Shown here piece by piece: positions 57,609-64,000 of a stretch of 64,000 nt of DNA (positions are counted from its first letter, which is position 1; every line of letters begins with the position of its first letter). The stretch is from Vulcanimicrobium winogradskyi (GTDB taxonomy: Bacteria > Vulcanimicrobiota > Vulcanimicrobiia > Vulcanimicrobiales > Vulcanimicrobiaceae): NCBI GenBank assembly GCA_003134965.1, contig PLDA01000004.1, forward strand, positions 62,001 to 126,000, in the 5' to 3' direction. The translations under genes were made by a program, and so were the position numbers. The notes beneath the pieces are model-generated. The model had not been told where the DNA came from. It ran no database searches and worked only from the letters and a program-made list of their open reading frames with translations.

Positions 57609-60476
57609 GTGAGGTCGTTCGACACGCGGGCGATCGAGAACATCGCGACGGCGCCGGCGGCGCCGAACGACCGCCGCTGGGCGCTCGTGAGCGCCGTCGC
57701 GCTGATCGTGCTCTTCGCCGCCTCGATCCCGTTCGCGGGGTGGCGCATCGGCGAGGTGCCGGCCTTCGTGCCGACGGTCGTCGGCGCCAGCATCGTCGCG
57801 CTCGTGCTGACGACCGTGCTGCTGTACGTCCAGTACCGGATCGAGCGGGATCTCAAGCTGGCCCTGCTGGCGATCGCGTACGGGTTCGCGGTCATCAGCA
57901 CGACGCTCTACCTGCTGACCTTCCCCGGAGTCTTTTCGACGACCGGGCTGCTCGGCGCCGGATCGCAAACGGCGTCGTGGTGCTACATCGCCTCGCAGGC
58001 CGGGTTCGCTGCGCTTTTGGTCGCGCAGGGTCTCGCCGCACGGCGCGGCTGGCGCCTCTCACGCAACGGGGTCCGCGCGATCGCGCTGGGGACGCTCGCC
58101 GTCACGATCGCGTACGCGTTCGCGCTGACGCTGGGTCACGATCACCTGCCGGTGGCGACGCAGGGCGCAAGCTTTTCGCCGGCCTGGACGCGGATCGTCG
58201 TGCCGTTCACCGCCGGCTCGCTGCTGATCGCGCTGGCGGTCGTCTCGTACGGGTTCGGTACCGTCACCGAAGTTTGGCTGGCCGTCGTGCTGGTCGCGCG
58301 GGTCGTCGCGATCGTCACCGGGGGCGAACTCTCCTCAGGGCGCTACTCGTTCGGGTGGTACGCCGCGCGCGTCGAGGAGCTGGTCGCCGCCGTCGTCGTG
58401 CTGGCGGTCTTCTTGGTGAAGATCAACGATCTCATGCTGCGCCTCGCGGTGCGCAGCCGCACGACGGCCGAGGCACTCGCGGTCGGTGAAGCGCGCTATG
58501 CGTCGCTCGCGAACGTCGTGCCGCAGCTCATCTGGACGACGAACGCCACCGGCGACATCGAGTACGTCAACGACCGCTGGGTCGCGTTCACCGGCTACGA
58601 TCTCAACGGCTCGCGCGACGGGGGCTGGCGCGCGGCGATCCATCCCGACCAGGAGAGCGCGATCGTCGACCGCTGGCGGCACAGCGTTCACACCGGCGAG
58701 CCGTTCGCCGCCGAGTACCGGCTGCGTGAAGGCGCCACCGGTCGCTACCGCTGGTTTCTGGTGAACGCCGTCCCGGCGCGCGCCAAACGCGGCGATATCC
58801 TGGCCTGGATCGGCACGTGTACCGACGTCGACTCGCAGAAGCGGCTCGAAGAGCGCGAGGCGTTTCTTGCGCGCGCCGGCGAACGGCTCGGCGCTTCGCT
58901 CGACGTGACCGCGACCGTCGCCGCGATGAAGACGCTGCTGATCCCGCGGCTCGCCGAACGCACCTGGGTCGCGCTCCTCGACGATGCCGGCCGCTACATC
59001 CTGACCGGACTCGGCAGCACCGACATCAGCGACGAGCTCGATACGCGGCGTTGGATCGGGGCCCCGCTGCACCCGCCGCTCCACGAAGCGGTCACGCGCG
59101 TCGTCGAGAACGGCGATCCGCTCGTGCTCGACCAGCCCGATCGCTTCCCCGATCCGTGGGTGCGCGATCTCCCCGCCGGCGCGGCGATGATCGTCCCGCT
59201 GGTGAGCGGCGACGTGACGATCGGTGCGCTCGCGCTCGTGCGTACGAGCGGACGCGCGTACGATGTCGACGACGTCGCGCTGGTGCGCGAGTTCGCGCGC
59301 CGGGCCTCGCTCTCGCTGGAGCACGCGCGGCTCTACGAACGCGAGCGCACGACCGCGGACGCGCTGCAGCGTGCGATGCTCCCCGCGCAGCTCCCGCTCT
59401 TGCGCGACATCAAGTTCTCGGCCTCGTACTCCGCGGCGTCGGAGTCGCAGCGCGTCGGCGGCGACTTCTACGACGCGTTCGAGCTTCCCGACGGGCGCGT
59501 CGCGATCACGATCGGCGACGTGACCGGACACGGGCTCGAAGCGGCGGTCATCATGGGTGAGATCCGGCAGGCGCTGCGGGCCGCGTCGTTCGAATCGGCC
59601 GAACCGTCGGCGATCCTCGACCGCGCGAGCCGGCTGCTGGTTGCCAGCGGCCGTACCGTGTTCGTGACCGCGATCTGCGGGGTGCTCGATCCGGTCACCG
59701 GCCGCTTCGCGTACGCGACCGCCGGACATCCGCCGCCGATCATCGACGAGGGCGGTGAGCTCCGGCGGCTCCCGGCGATGGGGCTTCCGATCGGGCTGCG
59801 CGACGACGAGGGCGTCGACTTCGCGGTGCGGCTCAAGGCGCCGTGTACGCTGATCGCGTTCACCGACGGCCTGATGGAGTTCGGCCGCGATCTCGGCGAA
59901 GGCGAGCGTCGCATCGACGCGGCGATTCGCGCGCTGGCGGGCGCGGAGATCGAGCATCTGGCGGGCTCGCTGATGAAGGAAGTGCTCGGCGAAGACGAGC
60001 CGACCGACGACATCGCGATCTTGACGGTGCGGATCGAGCGCTTCGCCGCGGAGCTGCCCGGTGACGAACACGAATGGCGCTTCATGACCCAAGACGGCCG
60101 TACCGGCGCGATGGTGCGCCGCGATATCGGCGAGCTGGTCGCTCGTTGGACCGGGCGCGCCGACGCGCAGTTCGGCAGCGAGCTCGCGTTCGGCGAACTC
60201 CTGGCGAACGCGATGCGCCACGCGCCGGGCCCGGTACGCGTGCTCGCCTTTCACAACGGCGACGGGATCGCTCAGCTCACGATCGAGGACACGGGGACCG
60301 GCTTCACCCCCGACGAGCACGCGGTGGATCCGCTCGCCGAGACGGGTCGCGGCCTCGCGCTCGTGCGCGCCGTCGCGGACGCCGTCGAGATCGAGCCGAC
60401 CGTGCGCGGCGGTTCCCGCGTCACCGTGACGTTCCGGCCCGCGGTCCCGGCGCTGCCGGCGACCGCCTCCGCCTAG
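57609..60476 (+). CDS. Membrane sensor: MASE-like/PAS/GAF/SpoIIE phosphatase/HATPase fusion
   Basis: A 955-residue protein. About eight membrane helices (25-285) form a MASE-type sensor. A PAS domain (about 295-420, IEYVNDRWVAFTGYD) and a GAF domain (about 430-585) follow. The PP2C/SpoIIE domain (about 600-810) has GGDFYDAFELPDGRVAITIGDVTGHG and later DEPTDDIAILTV with the metal-binding Asp residues. The C-terminal HATPase (about 830-945) shows GELLANAMRHAP and TGRGLALVRAVAD. This joins a phosphatase and an anti-sigma-type kinase, the opposing activities of a partner-switching module, in one chain. No anti-sigma antagonist or sigma factor is visible nearby. Confidence 0.9.
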   Translation: MRSFDTRAIENIATAPAAPNDRRWALVSAVALIVLFAASIPFAGWRIGEVPAFVPTVVGASIVALVLTTVLLYVQYRIERDLKLALLAIAYGFAVISTTLYLLTFPGVFSTTGLLGAGSQTASWCYIASQAGFAALLVAQGLAARRGWRLSRNGVRAIALGTLAVTIAYAFALTLGHDHLPVATQGASFSPAWTRIVVPFTAGSLLIALAVVSYGFGTVTEVWLAVVLVARVVAIVTGGELSSGRYSFGWYAARVEELVAAVVVLAVFLVKINDLMLRLAVRSRTTAEALAVGEARYASLANVVPQLIWTTNATGDIEYVNDRWVAFTGYDLNGSRDGGWRAAIHPDQESAIVDRWRHSVHTGEPFAAEYRLREGATGRYRWFLVNAVPARAKRGDILAWIGTCTDVDSQKRLEEREAFLARAGERLGASLDVTATVAAMKTLLIPRLAERTWVALLDDAGRYILTGLGSTDISDELDTRRWIGAPLHPPLHEAVTRVVENGDPLVLDQPDRFPDPWVRDLPAGAAMIVPLVSGDVTIGALALVRTSGRAYDVDDVALVREFARRASLSLEHARLYERERTTADALQRAMLPAQLPLLRDIKFSASYSAASESQRVGGDFYDAFELPDGRVAITIGDVTGHGLEAAVIMGEIRQALRAASFESAEPSAILDRASRLLVASGRTVFVTAICGVLDPVTGRFAYATAGHPPPIIDEGGELRRLPAMGLPIGLRDDEGVDFAVRLKAPCTLIAFTDGLMEFGRDLGEGERRIDAAIRALAGAEIEHLAGSLMKEVLGEDEPTDDIAILTVRIERFAAELPGDEHEWRFMTQDGRTGAMVRRDIGELVARWTGRADAQFGSELAFGELLANAMRHAPGPVRVLAFHNGDGIAQLTIEDTGTGFTPDEHAVDPLAETGRGLALVRAVADAVEIEPTVRGGSRVTVTFRPAVPALPATASA

Positions 60477-60492
60477 AACGAGCGGAGCCGCG

Positions 60493-60957
60493 CTAGGCGC
60501 GCGCTTTCATCACCGGGAGCGCGACGCACGCCCGCGTTCCGCCGCTTGGATCGCGCGTGACGCGGATGCGTCCGGTGAACGCGCTGATCAGCGCGTAGGC
60601 GTGGTGGGTCGATTCCGAACTGGTGTCGTCGGGTGAGAACGGCCACGAGCGCAGCCGCTCGCGTGCGTCGATGACGATCAAAGTCGTGTCGTCCCAGCGG
60701 AACTCGATCGTGATCCGGCCCGGCGCGTGACGCACGCAGGTGTTCACCAGCTCGCCGTAGACCGCTTCCGCGGCGTCGAAATCGCTCGCCGGGTCGCCGT
60801 GCCGCTCGAGATACTCGCGAAACGCGCGCCGTTCGCGCGCGCCCTCGCGGGCCGCGGCGGCGACCAGCGTCCAGCGGTCCGCGTCGTGCTCGACGAAGAG
60901 GCGCGAGCGCGCCGCGCCGCGCGCGTTCGTTTCGCCGTCCGGACGTGTCGTCACCAT
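60493..60957 (-). CDS. HATPase (RsbW/anti-sigma kinase-like) protein
   Basis: A 154-residue stand-alone histidine-kinase-like ATPase. The N box is AVYGELVNTCVRHAPG; the G1 region is weak and ends IDARERLRSW, with GRIRVTRDPSGGTRACVALPV closing the fold. GGGAGG seven bases before the ATG at 60957 fixes the start. Convergent with the phosphatase fusion, it resembles the HATPase part of that protein and probably acts in the same signalling system. Confidence 0.78.
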   Translation of the reverse strand: MVTTRPDGETNARGAARSRLFVEHDADRWTLVAAAAREGARERRAFREYLERHGDPASDFDAAEAVYGELVNTCVRHAPGRITIEFRWDDTTLIVIDARERLRSWPFSPDDTSSESTHHAYALISAFTGRIRVTRDPSGGTRACVALPVMKARA

Positions 60958-61089
60958 AGCGGGCCTCCCCCAGTGCGAATATCCCGTCGGACGAGCGGCG
61001 ATCCCTCCCGTCGAGAGGTCGGTGAACGTGCGCGCCGTAGCGATGTGACCGATGCCCGCGTTCGAAGCTGCCGCTCCCTCGGTCACGGG

Positions 61090-61863
61090 ATGATCCGTGC
61101 CGCGGTCGCGGCCGCCTCGGTGCTCCTCGTCCTGTTCATCACCGTTCCGCTGGTCGCGCTCTACGCGCACGTCGCGCCGGCCCGCTTCGCCGCGACGATC
61201 GTCTCGCCGCCGGCGCTCGCCGCGCTCCGCGTCTCCCTGGTCACGACGACCGCGTCGCTCGCGCTGACGCTCGCGCTGGGGACCCCGCTTGCGTACGCGC
61301 TCGCGCGCGGGCGGTTTCCGGGGCGCACCCTCGTCGACGCGGTCGTCGATCTGCCGATCGTCGTGCCGCCGGCGGTCGCCGGGCTCGCGCTGCTCTTCGT
61401 GTTCGGCACGTTCGGTCTGTTCGGACCGGCCCTCGGCGCGCTTCACCTGCGGATCGCCTTTACGACGCTCGCCGTCGTGCTCGCGCAGCTCTTCGTCGGC
61501 GCGCCGTTCTACGTCCGCGCCGCGCGAGCGGGCTTCGCCGCGGTGGACCCCGCCTTGGAAGAGGCCTCGGCGACGCTCGGGATGGGACCGCTGCGCACGT
61601 TCGCGCGGGTGACGGTCCCGCTGGCGCTGCCGGCGCTCGCGGGCGGGGCGGTGCTCGCCTGGGCTCGCGCGCTCGGGGAGTTCGGCGCCACGATCATGTT
61701 CGCCGGCAATTTGCAGGGCGTCACGCAGACGCTCCCGCTCGCGGTGTACCTCGGGCTCGAGAGCGGTGAGCTCGATCTGGCTGCGGCACTCGCAGCCGTC
61801 CTCGTGACGATCGCCCTGGCCGTGGTCGTCGCGGCGCGCGTGCTCGAGCGGCGCGCCGCGTGA
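61090..61863 (+). CDS. modB: Molybdate/tungstate-type ABC permease
   Basis: A 257-residue permease with five or six helices. Family segments are LGTPLAYALARGRFPGR, DLPIVVPPAVAGLALLFVFG, EEASATLGMGPLRTFARVTVPLALPALAGG and ARALGEFGATIMFAGN, the last being typical of ModB/CysT. The following ATPase gene overlaps by four bases. No binding protein (ModA) is found upstream or downstream in the window; the 130 bases before the gene hold no frame for one. Sulfate specificity is less likely but possible. Confidence 0.85.
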   Translation: MIRAAVAAASVLLVLFITVPLVALYAHVAPARFAATIVSPPALAALRVSLVTTTASLALTLALGTPLAYALARGRFPGRTLVDAVVDLPIVVPPAVAGLALLFVFGTFGLFGPALGALHLRIAFTTLAVVLAQLFVGAPFYVRAARAGFAAVDPALEEASATLGMGPLRTFARVTVPLALPALAGGAVLAWARALGEFGATIMFAGNLQGVTQTLPLAVYLGLESGELDLAAALAAVLVTIALAVVVAARVLERRAA

Positions 61864-62504
61864 TCGAGGTCGCGGTCCGGAAGACGCTGCGCGAGTTCGT
61901 CCTCGACGTCGACCTGCGTTTCGAGCGCGGCGTGACCGTGCTTGCCGGACCGAGCGGCTCCGGCAAGTCGACCCTGTTGCGGATCGTCGCCGGGCTGACG
62001 CGCCCCGACGCCGGCCGGGTCGTCCTCGACGGCCGCCCGCTCCAGCACGACGCGACGGTCGTCGCCGCGTTTCGCCGCGAGGTCGCGTACGTGTTTCAGG
62101 AGTACGCGCTGTTCCCGCACCTCGACGTGCTCGGCAACGTCGCGTACGGTCTGACGGCCCGCGGGATGAGCCGGCAGTCGCGCCGCGCCACGGCGCTGGC
62201 GTGGCTGGAGCGGCTGGGGATCGGCGCACTGGCGCGGGCGCGCCCGTCCACACTCTCCGGTGGCGAGCGCCAGCGGGTCGCGCTGGCGCGCGCGCTGGCC
62301 TGGACGCCGCGCGCGGTGCTGCTCGACGAGCCGTTCGCTGCGCTCGACGAGACGACCCGAGCGCGGGTGCGCGACGAATTGCGCGCGACGCTCCAATCGC
62401 TCGACGTGCCGGTGGTCCTGGTCACGCACGACGAGACCGACGCGGCGACGTTCGCGGCGCCGGTGGTCCGGCTGGAGCAGGGTCGCGTCGTCGGACGCCG
62501 CTGA
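61860..62504 (+). CDS. modC: Molybdate-type ABC transporter ATPase
   Basis: A 214-residue ABC ATPase, short because it lacks the C-terminal MOP domain usual in ModC. Walker A GPSGSGKST, Q-loop VFQEYALFPHLDVLGNVAYGL, signature TLSGGERQRVALARAL, Walker B AVLLDEPFAALD and switch VTHDE are intact. The GTG start overlaps the permease stop (GTGA). Without the MOP domain, feedback by molybdate on this ATPase is not expected. Confidence 0.87.
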   Translation: MIEVAVRKTLREFVLDVDLRFERGVTVLAGPSGSGKSTLLRIVAGLTRPDAGRVVLDGRPLQHDATVVAAFRREVAYVFQEYALFPHLDVLGNVAYGLTARGMSRQSRRATALAWLERLGIGALARARPSTLSGGERQRVALARALAWTPRAVLLDEPFAALDETTRARVRDELRATLQSLDVPVVLVTHDETDAATFAAPVVRLEQGRVVGRR

Positions 62505-62550
62505 GCCGGCCCGGGAAAAGAACGGCGCCGTCCAAAACATGGGAGGCCAC

Positions 62551-63411
62551 GTGAGACTCTGCACCTTTCTCCGGGATGGCGAAGCCCGGCTCGGCGCCGA
62601 AACCGCCGCCGGTTTCGTCGATCTGCGCGCCGTCGATCCGGCGCTGCCGGCGACCCTGCTCGACCTTCTGGCAGCGGGCCCCGAGGAGTTGGCGCGCGCC
62701 GCACGTGCGGCCGCGAGCGCCGGTGCTGAGCACGCGCGACCGCGCGGCGAGGTGACGCTGCTCCCGCCGATCCCGAACCCCTCGAAGATCGTCTGCGTCG
62801 GCCTGAACTACCGCGACCACGCGGCCGAAGTGAAGCTGGAGCTCCCCGAATACGTGACGATCTTCGCCAAGTGGCCGAACACGCTGATCGGCGACGGCGC
62901 ACCGATCGTGATCCCGCGCGAATCGCACCGCGTCGACTACGAGGCCGAGCTGGCGTTCGTGATCGGCACGCGCGCGCACCGCGTCCCCGAGGAACGTGCG
63001 TACGACGTGATCGCGGGCTACACGTGCTTCAACGACGTCAGCGTCCGCGACTACCAGAGCCGTACCTCGCAGTGGACGATCGGCAAGGTGTTCGACACGC
63101 ACGGACCCTGCGGCCCGGTGCTCGTGACGCGCGACGAGATCCCCGACCCCGGCAACCTTCGCATCGGCTGCTCCATCGACGGCGAGAGGCTGCAGGACTC
63201 GTCCACCTCGCAGATGGTCTTTAGCGTCCCCCGGCTCGTCGCCGAGCTGACCGCGGTGATGACCCTCGAACCGGGGGACATCGTCGCGACCGGCACGCCG
63301 GCCGGCGTCGGCACATCGCGGCAGCCCCGGCGCTGGATCCGCCCCGGCGAGCGGGTGCGCGTCGAAATCGAGCGGATCGGCGCGCTGGAAAACCCGGCGG
63401 TCGCCGGGTAG
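62551..63411 (+). CDS. Fumarylacetoacetate hydrolase family protein
   Basis: A 286-residue FAH-fold protein. Motifs KIVCVGLNYRDHAAE, TIFAKWPNTLIGDG, VDYEAELAFVIG (metal-binding Glu/Asp), FNDVSVRDYQ and ATGTPAGVG are those of the 2-keto-hydrolase/acylpyruvase group. GGGAGG four bases before GTG 62551 supports that start; the ATG at 62539 would bury it. It probably hydrolyses an acylpyruvate or oxaloacetate-type compound. No pathway partners are adjacent. Confidence 0.92.
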   Translation: MRLCTFLRDGEARLGAETAAGFVDLRAVDPALPATLLDLLAAGPEELARAARAAASAGAEHARPRGEVTLLPPIPNPSKIVCVGLNYRDHAAEVKLELPEYVTIFAKWPNTLIGDGAPIVIPRESHRVDYEAELAFVIGTRAHRVPEERAYDVIAGYTCFNDVSVRDYQSRTSQWTIGKVFDTHGPCGPVLVTRDEIPDPGNLRIGCSIDGERLQDSSTSQMVFSVPRLVAELTAVMTLEPGDIVATGTPAGVGTSRQPRRWIRPGERVRVEIERIGALENPAVAG

Positions 63412-63516
63412 GGAGGCGCGCCGGTTCCGGCCGTCGTCGCCGAAAGGCCCGTTCGGCCGCCAGGGAGCTGGACGGTGCAGCAGAATGTACGATCCTCGCG
63501 CTTTCCGGAGATAGCT

Positions 63517-64000
63517 ATGCTTCGTCGTCCGCTCATCGTCGTTGCTCTTGCCGCTCTGATCGCCGGATGCAATGGGGGCGCAACCTCGGCGCCGCCGTTC
63601 AACACCGGCGTGTTCGTGCCGACGGCGACCCCGACGCCGACGCCGACGCCGGTCCCGAATCCGGCGACCGCGACCGGGCCGCTCACCACCAGCACCACGA
63701 CCTCGACCTCGCTCTCGCTCGGTCCGATCGGTCCGGGCGACTTCGGGTCGACGAGCTGCCCGCCGACCAGCGTGGCCTCCGTCCTGACGATCGTGTACTC
63801 GCTCACCCAGCCCGGCGGCACCCCGGCCGTGGCCTCGGTCCACCGCGTGCCGCGCACGATCGGCGTTGCGGGGATCAACCCGTTCGGCTACTTCACCGTG
63901 ACGCCCAGCGTCACCGTGACCTGCCCGAACACGCCGGCCTTCACGATGACGTTCCCGACCGGCGCGACGCTGCCGGTCCCCGCGAACTCGTACGTCGCGA
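63517..64000 (+). CDS. Lipoprotein, 3' end beyond the window
   Basis: Open from ATG 63517 to the right edge, 161 codons seen. The signal LIVVALAALIAGC ends in a lipobox Cys, so it should be lipid-anchored. Next is a Thr/Pro linker with TPTPTPTP and then a Thr/Ser-rich domain (TTSTTTSTSLSL; VTCPNTPAFTMTF) resembling immunoglobulin-like or surface beta-sandwich proteins. CGGAG seven bases upstream is the ribosome site. Confidence 0.8.
   Translation, partial: MLRRPLIVVALAALIAGCNGGATSAPPFNTGVFVPTATPTPTPTPVPNPATATGPLTTSTTTSTSLSLGPIGPGDFGSTSCPPTSVASVLTIVYSLTQPGGTPAVASVHRVPRTIGVAGINPFGYFTVTPSVTVTCPNTPAFTMTFPTGATLPVPANSYVA

Overview
The window is about 64 kb of high-GC DNA from a double-membrane (Gram-negative type) bacterium. 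It encodes a signal-peptide porin ending in Phe, a Met-rich outer-membrane protein and lipoproteins. GTG starts are common, genes are packed tightly with many ATGA/GTGA stop-start overlaps, and many starts lack a clear Shine-Dalgarno sequence. The block rpsR-rplI-Lon-like protease-dnaB and the general gene content suggest a deep-branching soil or rock lineage such as Candidatus Eremiobacterota (WPS-2). That placement is inference; no rRNA gene is present to test it.

Layout. 1-4000: acyl-CoA ligase end, beta-carbonic anhydrase, two SDR oxidoreductases, PPK2. 4200-9500: S18, L9, a LonC-type protease and DnaB carrying a 420-residue homing-type intein. 9.5-17.6 kb: small enzymes, a c-di-GMP GGDEF-EAL protein, YeiH exporter, gamma-carbonic-anhydrase-like protein, secreted phosphoesterase, beta-propeller. 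17.6-24.2 kb: zinc-ribbon proteins, prolyl oligopeptidase, HAD phosphatase, and an ArsR-rhodanese/MFS/MBL-dioxygenase operon whose last gene has an in-frame UGA exactly at a conserved Cys. 24.2-27.4 kb: CDGSH-phnD-phnC-phnE operon with two fused permease domains. 27.5-31.4 kb: nitronate monooxygenase operon, a chrB remnant, beta-propeller and ChrA. 31.4-37.0 kb: a metal-stress island with a permease, cytochrome c, Met-rich outer-membrane protein, secreted protein, MarR, M56 protease and BlaI, with matching BlaI-type operators before blaI and the Met-rich protein.

37.2-42.4 kb is the methionine/threonine branch: metY-metX-hydrolase and hom. Each transcription unit is preceded by a short leader peptide followed by an intrinsic terminator, with a perfectly complementary antiterminator arm. 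One leader is rich in Met and Cys; the other is Thr-rich and thrL-like. Both have the same promoter layout, with a start codon almost at the predicted transcription start. Just behind hom lies an uncharacterised 28-codon gene with a consensus -35 box and a strong ribosome binding site. A tRNA-Thr(CGT) follows at 44.1 kb.

44.2-64 kb: a ferritin-like/CDGSH/4Fe-4S/CDGSH fusion, porin, old yellow enzyme, YbaK-like deacylase, paired secreted amidohydrolases (one without its metal motif), glycogen debranching enzyme, flavin disulfide reductase, MsrA, a membrane SpoIIE-type phosphatase fused to a kinase-like domain with a separate HATPase nearby, molybdate-type ABC permease and ATPase without a binding protein, an FAH-family hydrolase and a truncated lipoprotein. 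A dispersed repeat (core CTTCGAC-N2-GCTCAG) occurs four times, three of them inside coding sequence.
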